This document shows positions 1-7,821 of a stretch of 64,000 nt of DNA, one piece after another (within the stretch, counting starts at the first letter, position 1; every line of letters starts with the position of its first letter). The stretch is from the NCBI RefSeq assembly GCF_030271515.1, contig NZ_JASCXI010000001.1, positions 558,001-622,000 on the forward strand. Direction: 5' to 3'. Below the pieces are notes generated by a model. That model had not been told where the DNA came from, searched no databases, and saw nothing but the letters and a program-made list of their open reading frames with translations. The DNA comes from Erythrobacter oryzae (GTDB lineage: Bacteria > Pseudomonadota > Alphaproteobacteria > Sphingomonadales > Sphingomonadaceae). The translations under genes and the position numbers were made by a program.

Positions 1-476
1 ACCCCTTCCCCAAGTCGATCTACGAGAACATCGCCTACGGCCCCAGGATCCACGGCCTCGCTGAAAAGAAGGCCGATCTCGATGTGATCGTCGAACGCTC
101 GCTGACCCGCGCGGGGCTGTGGGACGAGGTCAAGGACCGGCTCGACGATTCGGGCACCGCGCTTTCGGGCGGCCAGCAGCAGCGCCTGTGCATCGCGCGC
201 GCGATTGCCGTGGACCCCGAAGTTATCCTTATGGACGAACCGGCCTCGGCGCTCGATCCTATCGCCACCGCCAAGATCGAGGAGCTGATCGACGAGCTTT
301 CGGGCCGCTACGCGATCGTCATCGTCACCCACTCGATGCAGCAGGCCGCACGCGTCAGCCAGCGCACCGCATTCTTCCACCTCGGCAAGATGGTCGAGTA
401 TGGTCCCACCTCCGAAATCTTCACCAATCCCATCGAGGAGCGGACGAAGGATTATATTACAGGACGTTACGGCTGA
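1..476 (+). CDS. pstB: Phosphate ABC transporter ATP-binding protein PstB (C-terminal part)
   Basis: The open frame runs in from the left edge and starts mid-protein at [13 protein letters not shown], a typical PstB stretch. The ABC signature LSGGQQQR (nt 162-185), a Walker B/D-loop [10 protein letters not shown] and a switch-loop [12 protein letters not shown] follow, so only the second half of the nucleotide-binding domain is present. PstB powers PstSCA uptake of inorganic phosphate at the inner membrane. The TGA overlaps the ATG of phoU by one base (TGATG), so the two are translationally coupled. The pst/pho context and the C-terminal YITGRYG ending support the family strongly. The truncation is due to the window edge, not to damage. 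Confidence 0.97.
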   Translation, partial: PFPKSIYENIAYGPRIHGLAEKKADLDVIVERSLTRAGLWDEVKDRLDDSGTALSGGQQQRLCIARAIAVDPEVILMDEPASALDPIATAKIEELIDELSGRYAIVIVTHSMQQAARVSQRTAFFHLGKMVEYGPTSEIFTNPIEERTKDYITGRYG

Positions 477-1144
477 TGGCTGAACATACCGTCAAGGCAT
501 TCGACGAAGACATCACCCGCCTGCGCGGTCTGATCGCGGAGATGGGGGGCCTCGCCGAGGTCGCCATTGCGGAGAGCCTTGATGCGCTGGTGCGCGGTGA
601 CGAGGTGCTGGCGGAGCAGGTGGTGGCGCGCGACAAGCGCATAGACGCGCTCGAGACCGAGGTCGACAAGCTCGCGGTCCGCATCATCGCCCTGCGCGCG
701 CCGATGGCGGACGACCTGCGCGAAGTGATCGCCGCGCTGAAGATCGGCGGGGTGCTCGAACGCATCGGCGACTATTCCAAGGGCATCGCCAAGCGGGTCG
801 GCATGATCGAGGGCCGCGCCCGGTTCGAGCCGCTCACCCTGCTGCCCACCATGGGCGAACTCGCGGGCGAGATGGTGCACGACGTGCTCACCGCCTATGC
901 CGCGCGCGATCCCGACCTCGCCCGCGAAGTGATCGCCACCGACGCCAAGGTCGACGGCTTCTACAATTCGATCTTCCGCAATCTCGTCAGCTACATGGTC
1001 GAGAATCCTTCGACCATTTCGAGCGCGGCGCAACTGCTGTTCGTCGCCCGCAATATCGAACGGATCGGCGACCATGCGACCAACGTCGCCGAGATGGTCC
1101 ACTTCGCCGCGACCGGCGTCTACCCGCCCGAAGGCGACCGCTGA
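476..1144 (+). CDS. phoU: Phosphate signalling protein PhoU
   Basis: 222 residues, the usual length for PhoU, beginning [12 protein letters not shown]. Two PhoU helical repeats are visible; each carries an ERIGDYSKGIAKR or ERIGDHATNVAEMV motif, which in the family are the acidic metal-binding E(A/R)xGD sequences. PhoU links the Pst transporter to the PhoR/PhoB two-component system and keeps the regulon off when phosphate is plentiful. The start is fixed by the one-base overlap with the pstB stop. phoB follows after a 158-base gap that contains a parS-like site. Confidence 0.97.
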   Translation: MAEHTVKAFDEDITRLRGLIAEMGGLAEVAIAESLDALVRGDEVLAEQVVARDKRIDALETEVDKLAVRIIALRAPMADDLREVIAALKIGGVLERIGDYSKGIAKRVGMIEGRARFEPLTLLPTMGELAGEMVHDVLTAYAARDPDLAREVIATDAKVDGFYNSIFRNLVSYMVENPSTISSAAQLLFVARNIERIGDHATNVAEMVHFAATGVYPPEGDR

Positions 1145-1174
1145 CCGGCAATAACGCTCCGTTTGTTCCCGAAA

Positions 1175-1190
1175 TGTTTCACGTGGAACA
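1175..1190. promoter_or_regulatory. parS: parS centromere site (ParB binding)
   Basis: The 16-mer TGTTTCACGTGGAACA lies in the phoU-phoB gap. Its reverse complement, TGTTCCACGTGAAACA, fits the published bacterial parS consensus TGTTNCACGTGAAACA at every defined position. ParB spreads from such sites to organise origin segregation; they normally cluster near the replication origin. The site is noncoding and has no obvious other role here, although a fortuitous palindrome used by another regulator cannot be excluded. Confidence 0.8.
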
Positions 1191-1302
1191 TTGCTAGGGC
1201 CGCAACGACGATTGCAATCGCTCCGCGTTTCATCAAACTGTCGCGCAAGTGACACATAGGCCGGTGAACGCCTGCACCCGCGGGCTTTGGGAGACATGGG
1301 GC

Positions 1303-1992
1303 ATGTCCGCTGCCAAACTTCTGCTGGTCGAAGACGATCCGGCGCTGTCCGAACTGCTCGAATACCGTTTCCAGAACGAGGGCTATGCCGTGCGCTGCAC
1401 CGGCGATGGTGACGAAGCCCTTGTTTTGGCTGCAGAAGAGACCCCCGATCTGATCATTCTCGACTGGATGATCGAGGGCACCAGCGGGATCGAGGTGTGC
1501 CGCCGCCTGCGCCGCGACAAGGAGACGGCGCACGTCCCCATCATCATGCTCACCGCCCGCGAGGCCGAGGACGACCGCGTACGGGGCCTCGAAACCGGTG
1601 CGGACGACTACCTGACGAAACCCTTCTCCCCCCGCGAGCTGCTCGCCCGGGTTGCGGCGGTGATGCGCCGCATCCGCCCCGCGCTAGCCGGTGAGACGAT
1701 CGAGGTCGGCGATCTCAAGCTCGACCCCGTCGCCCACAAGGTCCAGCGCCGCGGCCGCGCGCTGCAGCTGGGGCCGACCGAATATCGCCTGCTCAAGTTC
1801 TTCATGGAGAGCCCCGGCCGGGTGTTCAGCCGCGGCCAGCTGCTCGACGGCGTGTGGGGCACGGGCTCCGACATCGAGCTGCGCACGGTCGACGTCCACA
1901 TCCGCCGACTGAGGAAGGCGATCACCGTCGACGGCGCCAAGGACCCGATCCGCACCGTCCGCTCGGCCGGTTACGCGCTCGAAGCCGTCTAG
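1303..1992 (+). CDS. phoB: Phosphate regulon response regulator PhoB
   Basis: 229 residues, the canonical PhoB length, when started at the ATG that gives MSAAKLLLVEDD; an upstream in-frame ATG would add an unrelated 18-residue leader. The receiver domain covers residues 1-120 with the acidic pair E/D near residue 10, phospho-acceptor D54, T84 and K106. A winged-helix OmpR/PhoB DNA-binding domain follows, with the TPVDVHIRRLRKA-type recognition region (TVDVHIRRLRKAI here). PhoB activates pho-box promoters on phosphate limitation. No phoR sensor is in view; it probably lies upstream of pstB. Confidence 0.95.
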   Translation: MSAAKLLLVEDDPALSELLEYRFQNEGYAVRCTGDGDEALVLAAEETPDLIILDWMIEGTSGIEVCRRLRRDKETAHVPIIMLTAREAEDDRVRGLETGADDYLTKPFSPRELLARVAAVMRRIRPALAGETIEVGDLKLDPVAHKVQRRGRALQLGPTEYRLLKFFMESPGRVFSRGQLLDGVWGTGSDIELRTVDVHIRRLRKAITVDGAKDPIRTVRSAGYALEAV

Positions 1993-1995
1993 TCC

Positions 1996-2715
1996 CTAGC
2001 GGCACACCCCCGCCCAGCGGTCGTCCTGATCGAGGTGGAAGTGGTCCGCGTGGGCCGCGTTGTAATCGGGCGAGAGCACGGTGGCGAAGCTCCCGCAGGC
2101 GCCTTCGCGCACCGCGCGCAGGAAGCGCGCCTTCGGGCCATCGCCCTTCCAGTCCTTGAGCACGCTGATCCGCGTGCCGTCTTCGAGCACGAAGCCCGCG
2201 ATGTCGATCGCGTTGGCGGTGGCGTGCTCGCTCCACGGGCCTTCGCTGTCGCCGTACATCCGGCGGCAGGAATAAGCGCCAAGGTGCTCCATTCGCTGGA
2301 TTTCGCTCCCCATGATTTGGCGCGCCGCCGGAGCGACGCTGTCGCGGCGCCAGATTTCCAGCGCGGCGGCGACGGGGCAGGTGACGGGCGGCGTGTCGGG
2401 GGCGAGCGGGTAGTCGCCGAGCCGCGTGCGGTCGGTCCGCGCGCAGGGGGCCTCGCCGGTCGGCTGCAGCGTGGTGAAGGCGATGTCGCTGCGCTCGAGC
2501 ACCGCGCGGCATTCGCTCACATCGCCCTTGAGCCGGGCGAGCTTGGCACGCGTCGCCCAGCCCGGCGGGTCGCTCAGGTTCAGCGGCGCCCAGGGGTTGT
2601 GCTCGGGATGATCCTGAAGCCACTGCCACCCGGCGATACCCAGCGCGAGCGGTACCAGCGCGGCGAGTGCCAGGCGCGCGGCGCGGTAGTGGCGGTTGGG
2701 CTTCTTGCGGGGCAT
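1996..2715 (-). CDS. Extensin-like C-terminal domain protein
   Basis: 239 residues: a basic N-terminus, one membrane anchor (about residues 12-30), then an extracytoplasmic extensin-like domain. The family landmarks are present: WSEHATANAIDIAGF (H164, D171) and HADHFHLD (H222, D224, H225, H227), which resemble the zinc-site geometry of M15/LAS-type peptidases, plus several paired cysteines suggesting disulfides. The family is widespread in alphaproteobacteria and thought to act on the cell envelope, but its substrate is not known. It lies 10 bases after dnaE2 on the same strand and may be read through from the SOS block, although its function gives no reason for SOS control. Confidence 0.85.
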   Translation of the reverse strand: MPRKKPNRHYRAARLALAALVPLALGIAGWQWLQDHPEHNPWAPLNLSDPPGWATRAKLARLKGDVSECRAVLERSDIAFTTLQPTGEAPCARTDRTRLGDYPLAPDTPPVTCPVAAALEIWRRDSVAPAARQIMGSEIQRMEHLGAYSCRRMYGDSEGPWSEHATANAIDIAGFVLEDGTRISVLKDWKGDGPKARFLRAVREGACGSFATVLSPDYNAAHADHFHLDQDDRWAGVCR

Positions 2716-2725
2716 TGCGGCGATC

Positions 2726-5700
2726 CTAGTGGAAATCCCGCGACTTGGGCAGGATTCTATGGTCGCGCGGGTGCCCGGTCACATTCGGGAGCGGCGCCAG
2801 CTCGTCGATCATGTCGCGCGGGCGCGGTCCGCGCTCGGGCATCGGCTTGTTGACCTCGTCCGCACGGGCGAGCGGAGCGTCGAGCAGGTCGTCGGACAGG
2901 GCATGGAGCCGCACAGTCGCATCAGTCATGTGCGCGGCAATCACATGGATCACCTCGTCATCATACTCCACCCGCCCGCGCACCTCCATCAGCCGCGCGC
3001 CCATCACCACCTTGCGCTGCTTCTCCTTCAAATCGGGCCAGACGACGAGATTGATCACCCCCGTCTCGTCCTCGAGCGTGATGAAGGTCACCCCCTTGGC
3101 GCTGCCGGGCCGCTGGCGGATCAGCACCACGCCGGCGACCTGCACCATCGAGCGGAATTTGCGCGAGCGCAGATCGGCCGCGCGCACAAAGCCCCGCGCG
3201 GCGAGATCGGCGCGCAGGAAGGCCATGGGGTGCGCCTTGAGGCTGAGGCGGGTGGTCTGGTAATCGGCGACCACCTCCTCGGACAGCGGCATGGCGGGCA
3301 GACGGATCGCGGCGCGCTCGCCCCCCTCCTCGCGCACCCCGGCAGCGCGGAACAGCGGGAGATCGGGCGCGGGGATGAGGCTGCGGGCGTCCCACAGCGC
3401 TTGCCTGCGGGTAAGGCCCAATGAGGTGAAGGCATCCGCGCTGGCGAGCCGCTCGATATGGGCAGGCGACAACCCACCGCGCGCGCGCACATCGGCAATG
3501 TCGCGGAAAGCCCCCCCCGCCTCGCGCGCCGAGACGAGCGCGGCGGCGACGTGTTCGAGCAGGCCGTCGATCTGGCGCAGGCCGAGGCGCAGGGCGAAGG
3601 GCTCGCCCTCCCCCTCCAGCGTGCAATCCCACGCGGAGTGATTCACATCCACCGGCAGCACCGCCACCCCGTGCTCGCGCGCATCGCGCACGATCTGGGC
3701 GGGCGCATAGAAACCCATCGGCTGCGAATTGAGCAGCGCCGCGGCGAAGGCGGCGGGGTAGTGGCACTTGAGCCAGCTCGAGACATAGACCAGCTGCGCG
3801 AAACTCGCCGCGTGGCTTTCGGGGAAGCCATATTCGCCGAAGCCCCTGATCTGGTTGAAGCAGCGCTGCGCAAAGTCGCGGTCATAGCCGCGCGCGACCA
3901 TGCGTTCGACCATCATGTCCTGCAGCTCGTCCACCATCCCGCGGCTGCGGAAGGTCGCCATCGCCTTCCTGAGCCGGTTGGCCTCGAGGCTGTTGAACTT
4001 CGCCGCGTCGAGCGCGATCTTCATCGCCTGTTCCTGAAAGATCGGCACGCCCAATGTGCGCCCGAGGATGCTGGTGAGCTCGTCGGGGGGCCCGTGTTCG
4101 GGCGCGGGGGCAGGAATGCGGACCGGCTCCGCCCCGCGGCGGCGCTTGAGGTAGGGGTGCACCATGTCGCCCTGGATCGGCCCGGGGCGGACGATCGCGA
4201 CCTGGATGACGAGATCGTAGAACTCGCGCGGGCGCAGGCGCGGCAGCATGTTCATCTGCGCCCGGCTTTCGACCTGAAACACGCCGAGCGAGTCGCCCCG
4301 GCGCAGCATGGCGTAGGTCTCGGGGTCCTCGCGCGGGACCGTGGCGAGCGTGAGCGGGCGGTCATGATGTGCCCCGAGCAGATCGAGGCATTTGCGGATG
4401 CAGGTCAGCATCCCCAGCGCGAGCACGTCGACCTTGAGGATGCCCAATGCGTCGATGTCGTCCTTGTCCCACTCGATGAAGGAGCGTTCCGGCATGGCGC
4501 CGTTGCCGATCGGCACGGTCTCGGTCAGCGCGCCTTCGGTGAGGATGAAGCCGCCGACATGCTGGCCGAGATGGCGCGGCATGCCGATCATCTGCTCGGT
4601 GAGTTTCAGCACGCGCCGCAAGTGCGGGTCGGTCACGTCGAGCCCGGTTTCGGCCGCGTGTTTTTCGGAGATCTCGCGCCCCCACCCGCCCCATACGGTG
4701 CGCGCCAAGGCGCTGGTGACGTCCTCCGAGAGGCCCATCGCCTTGCCCACCTCGCGGATCGCCATGCGCGGGCGGTAGTGGATCACCGTCGCGCACAGCC
4801 CCGCGCGGTGGCGGCCATATTTGCGGTAGATATACTGGATCACCTCCTCGCGCCGCTCGTGCTCGAAATCGACGTCGATATCGGGCGGCTCCTTGCGCTC
4901 CTCGGAGATGAAGCGGTCGAAGAGGAGCTGGTGCTTGGCGGGGTCGACCGAGGTGATGCCGAGGACGTAGCACACCGCCGAATTGGCCGCGCTCCCCCGC
5001 CCCTGACACAATATCGGCGGATCGCACCCCCGCGCGAAATCGACGATGTCCTTGATGGTGAGGAAGTAGCACGCGAGATCGAGCTTGGCGATGAGGGCAA
5101 GCTCGCGTTCGAGCGTCTGGCGCACGCTATCGGGCACGCCCGAGGGGTAGCGCCGCCCTGCCCCTGCCCAGACCTCGCTTTCCAGAAAGGACTGCGGGGT
5201 CTGGCCGTCGGGGTAGATTTCCTCGGGGTATTCGTAGCGCAGTTCGTCCAAGCTGAACCGGCAGCGGTCCGCCACCTCGCGCGCGGCGGCAATCGCGTGG
5301 GGCCAGCGGGCGAAGAGGCGCTGCATCTGTGCGGGGCTCTTGAGGTGCCGCTCGGCGTTGGGGTGGAGCAGGTGCCCGGCCTTCGCCACGGTGGTCTTGT
5401 GGCGGATCGCGGTCATCACGTCCTGCAACGCGCGGCGCTCGGGGGCGTGGTAGTGGACGTCATTGGTCGCCAGCAGGCCGAGGCCATTCGCGCGGGCGAG
5501 GCTGTCCAATCGCTCGATCCGGGCAATGTCGTCGCCGCGGTAGAGGTAGCTCGCGACGAGGTGCCTGAGGGTGGGGAGCTGGCGGACGAGGTGGGGGAGG
5601 AGGTCGGGGAATGGGGAGGTGAAGTCCATAGGGCCGAAACGGGTGGGCCCGTCACCAAGCTCGCTACGCTCGCTCCCACCCCTAACCCCTCCCGCAAGCG

Positions 5701-6223
5701 GGAGGGGAATCACATTGCTCGGCACCGCGATGGTGAGTTCGGCCTCCAGATCATCCGGCGGCAACAGGATTAGCTGCACGCCTTCCGAATGGGCGGCGAG
5801 CAGCGCGAGGTCGATCTCGCACACGCCCTTGTCCTGCCACTCCCCGGCGAGCGTCTGCATCCGTCCGGCGCTGATCAACCGGCACAAGCGGCCATAGGCA
5901 GCGCGGTCCTCGGGGTAGGCGAGGAAGGCGAGGCCCTCGACCGTCTCGATCCGGCAGCCGATCACGGGCCTGAGTTTCAGCGTCTTGGCCTCGGTGTGGA
6001 TGCGCACCACGCCCGCCATCGAATTGACGTCGGCGATCCCGAGCGCGTCGTAGCCCAGCGCGTGCGCGGCGAGCACCAGATCGACCGCATCGGACGCCCC
6101 GCGCAGGAAGCTGAAGCAGCTCGCCAGCCCCAGCTCGACGAAGTCCGCGCGCGGCGGGGCCGCGATGCCCTCGGGATCGAGCTGAAGCGTGCGTTTGTCG
6201 GGGGTGAGCGGGCCCTCGGGCAT
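2726..6223 (-). CDS. dnaE2: Error-prone DNA polymerase DnaE2 (ImuC)
   Basis: About 1165 residues in the C-family polymerase layout: an N-terminal PHP domain (VELGLASCFSFLRGASDAVDL), palm and fingers with PDIDVDFEHERREEV and the CQGRGSAANSAVCYVLGI segment, then an OB-fold near the C-terminus (VQVAGVVLIRQRPGSAKGVTFITLEDE). These are hallmarks of DnaE2 rather than DnaE1. It is the translesion polymerase of the ImuA-ImuB-DnaE2 mutasome. I place the start at the ATG one base after the UdgX stop; a GTG at 6253 would add ten residues and overlap that gene. An in-frame insertion of roughly 23 residues in the PHP region (about residues 173-195 from the ATG) is encoded by a palindromic repeat also found at 7679 and 38565. 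Confidence 0.95.
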   Translation of the reverse strand: MPEGPLTPDKRTLQLDPEGIAAPPRADFVELGLASCFSFLRGASDAVDLVLAAHALGYDALGIADVNSMAGVVRIHTEAKTLKLRPVIGCRIETVEGLAFLAYPEDRAAYGRLCRLISAGRMQTLAGEWQDKGVCEIDLALLAAHSEGVQLILLPPDDLEAELTIAVPSNVIPLPLAGGVRGGSERSELGDGPTRFGPMDFTSPFPDLLPHLVRQLPTLRHLVASYLYRGDDIARIERLDSLARANGLGLLATNDVHYHAPERRALQDVMTAIRHKTTVAKAGHLLHPNAERHLKSPAQMQRLFARWPHAIAAAREVADRCRFSLDELRYEYPEEIYPDGQTPQSFLESEVWAGAGRRYPSGVPDSVRQTLERELALIAKLDLACYFLTIKDIVDFARGCDPPILCQGRGSAANSAVCYVLGITSVDPAKHQLLFDRFISEERKEPPDIDVDFEHERREEVIQYIYRKYGRHRAGLCATVIHYRPRMAIREVGKAMGLSEDVTSALARTVWGGWGREISEKHAAETGLDVTDPHLRRVLKLTEQMIGMPRHLGQHVGGFILTEGALTETVPIGNGAMPERSFIEWDKDDIDALGILKVDVLALGMLTCIRKCLDLLGAHHDRPLTLATVPREDPETYAMLRRGDSLGVFQVESRAQMNMLPRLRPREFYDLVIQVAIVRPGPIQGDMVHPYLKRRRGAEPVRIPAPAPEHGPPDELTSILGRTLGVPIFQEQAMKIALDAAKFNSLEANRLRKAMATFRSRGMVDELQDMMVERMVARGYDRDFAQRCFNQIRGFGEYGFPESHAASFAQLVYVSSWLKCHYPAAFAAALLNSQPMGFYAPAQIVRDAREHGVAVLPVDVNHSAWDCTLEGEGEPFALRLGLRQIDGLLEHVAAALVSAREAGGAFRDIADVRARGGLSPAHIERLASADAFTSLGLTRRQALWDARSLIPAPDLPLFRAAGVREEGGERAAIRLPAMPLSEEVVADYQTTRLSLKAHPMAFLRADLAARGFVRAADLRSRKFRSMVQVAGVVLIRQRPGSAKGVTFITLEDETGVINLVVWPDLKEKQRKVVMGARLMEVRGRVEYDDEVIHVIAAHMTDATVRLHALSDDLLDAPLARADEVNKPMPERGPRPRDMIDELAPLPNVTGHPRDHRILPKSRDFH
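5641..5707 (-). repeat. Partial copy of the GGGAGGGG palindromic element inside dnaE2
   Basis: The plus strand reads GGGTGGGCC, a spacer, CCCACCCC, then a hairpin CCCCTCCCGC-AA-GCGGGAGGGG. This is one half of the element at 38565-38687 in the opposite orientation. It is read through in frame by dnaE2 as IPLPLAGGVRGGSERSELGDGPT, a low-complexity peptide that does not belong to the polymerase family. The element therefore behaves as a protein-tolerated palindromic insertion. Confidence 0.8.
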
Positions 6224-6224
6224 G

Positions 6225-7673
6225 TCAGCCCGCCATTTCGCCGAGCCGCTCACGCAAGCGCGCCAGATCGGCCGCGAACAGCGCCGCCTGTTCGTCGCGC
6301 GCGGGCCCGTCGAGGCGCAGCAGGTAGGAGGGGTGGACCGTCACCCACAGCTCCGCCCCGTCATCGAGCCGGATCGCCCGCCCCCGCTCGCGGGTGACGC
6401 TGACCGTCTTGCCGAGCAACCCGCGCGCCGCGCTCGCCCCCAGCGCCAGCACGAGGCGAGGCTGGACGATGGCGCGCTCCGCCTCGAGCCACCAGCGGCA
6501 GGTGTCGATCTCCTTCGCGCCCGGCGACTGGTGGAGGCGGTGCTTGCCCTTCCACGCGAACTTGAAGTGCTTGACCGCGTTGGTGACATAGGCGCCCGCG
6601 CGGTCGATCCCGGCGGCTTGCAGATGCTCGTCCAGCAATTGCCCGGCGGGGCCGACGAAGGGCCGTCCGGCGAGGTCCTCCTGATCGCCGGGCTGTTCGC
6701 CGACGATCATCAGTGGGGCTTGCGGCGGCCCCTCCCCCGCCACGGCGCGGGTGCCGCAGTCGGCAATCGGGCAATCGCGGCAAGCCGCCGCCCCTTGCGC
6801 AACCTCGGCGAGGCTGACGGGCCGCGCCCGTTCCGCCCGTGCGCCCGCTGTCACCATCGCCGCCTCGCGCGCCTGAGCCCCGGCGATCAGCTGCGGGATC
6901 AGCTCGGCTTCGGGCAGGTTCTTCCAGTATTTCTTGGGCATCTCCGAGAGCATCGCCCCCACCTTCAGCCGCGCGGGGTTGAAGATCGAGGCATAGTAGG
7001 AGCGCCACAGCGCCTCGACCGGATCGCCCTGCGGCGCATCCTCGCGGCGCGCGGGCGGGCCTTCGCGCATGGTTTCGCCATCCCAGTGGATGCTCCCGCG
7101 CGGGGTAAGGATCGACCAGCGCATGTTGGCGAAGCGGCGCATGAAGAAGGCCGCTTCGGCGCGCACGATGTGGTGATCGGGTTCGAACCAGGCGACGAAA
7201 TGCGGGGTGCCGTCCTCCTCTTCCACCTCGCGGAAACGGACGAAGGCGTGCATCTTGTGGGCATCGCGCTGCACCGACTTGGCGAGTTCCTCAAGGCGGC
7301 GCACCTCGGGATCGGCCTTGTCCTCCATCAGACGCGGATTGCTCTGGAGCCGCCAGAGCAGGCGGTAGAGCAGCCCGAAACGCGCCGGATCGGAGTGCAG
7401 CGCGGCGCTGCGGGCGATGGTGATGAAGCGCTGGCTGGCGCGCACGGCACGCGGATCGGCGGGTAGCGGGGGTAGGCGCTTCTCGCCGCGCGCAGGGCCT
7501 TCGCTGGCGAACAGGTCGCCCGTGCCGCCCGGCTCGATCCACGAGACGCGGTCGGGCGGCACATCACACTGCACCAACCCCCGCGCCCGCTCGCGCCAGA
7601 AGGCGAAATTGTCGGGCGCGGGCAGGTGGATGGCGTAGTGCGCGCCGAGGCTGACGTGCTGCATCGCTGTCAT
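6225..7673 (-). CDS. udgX: DUF4130-UdgX fusion: uracil-DNA glycosylase family protein
   Basis: 482 residues in two parts. Residues about 5-260 match the DUF4130 (TIGR03915-like) DNA-metabolism domain that normally accompanies a radical SAM partner. Residues about 290-482 form a UDG-superfamily domain: CRDC (C298, C301) and C392 as candidate Fe-S ligands, GEQPGDQED (325-333) as the water-activating motif, KHRLH (377-381) and VHPSYLLR (446-453). KHRLH aligns with the KRRIH loop of mycobacterial UdgX, whose histidine binds uracil-DNA covalently; here that residue is H381. It sits between the radical SAM gene and dnaE2 under one LexA box. The start has GGAG five bases upstream, contributed by the neighbouring repeat element. 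Confidence 0.93.
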   Translation of the reverse strand: MTAMQHVSLGAHYAIHLPAPDNFAFWRERARGLVQCDVPPDRVSWIEPGGTGDLFASEGPARGEKRLPPLPADPRAVRASQRFITIARSAALHSDPARFGLLYRLLWRLQSNPRLMEDKADPEVRRLEELAKSVQRDAHKMHAFVRFREVEEEDGTPHFVAWFEPDHHIVRAEAAFFMRRFANMRWSILTPRGSIHWDGETMREGPPARREDAPQGDPVEALWRSYYASIFNPARLKVGAMLSEMPKKYWKNLPEAELIPQLIAGAQAREAAMVTAGARAERARPVSLAEVAQGAAACRDCPIADCGTRAVAGEGPPQAPLMIVGEQPGDQEDLAGRPFVGPAGQLLDEHLQAAGIDRAGAYVTNAVKHFKFAWKGKHRLHQSPGAKEIDTCRWWLEAERAIVQPRLVLALGASAARGLLGKTVSVTRERGRAIRLDDGAELWVTVHPSYLLRLDGPARDEQAALFAADLARLRERLGEMAG

Positions 7674-7678
7674 TTTGC

Positions 7679-7802
7679 TCCCCTCCCGTTCACGGGAGGG
7701 ATTGGGGGTGGGTGCGCGAAGCGCTGGGCCGGAAGGCCCACCCCGCTGCGACTAGCGAGCAAGCTCGCAAGTCTCGCTGCCCCTCCCGCGAGCGGGAGGG
7801 GA
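7679..7802. repeat. GGGAGGGG palindromic element, copy 1
   Basis: About 124 bases bounded by hairpins CTCCCCTCCCGTTCACGGGAGGG and CCCCTCCCGCGAGCGGGAGGGG. The middle contains GGCCCACCCCGCTGCGACTA, a variable small hairpin (GCGAGCAAGCTCGC) and AAGTCTCGCT. The same order recurs at 38565-38687 with a different central hairpin. It separates the radical SAM stop from the UdgX start, and its terminal GGGAGGGGAG supplies the UdgX ribosome-binding sequence. Confidence 0.85.
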
Positions 7803-7821
7803 GATGAGAGCGCCCGCACCA

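Noticed and set aside
3458..5773. Very long plus-strand frame (771 codons) opposite dnaE2
   Set aside because: It is antisense to a well-conserved polymerase, has no family motifs and arises from the G/C third-position bias that removes stop codons on the other strand.
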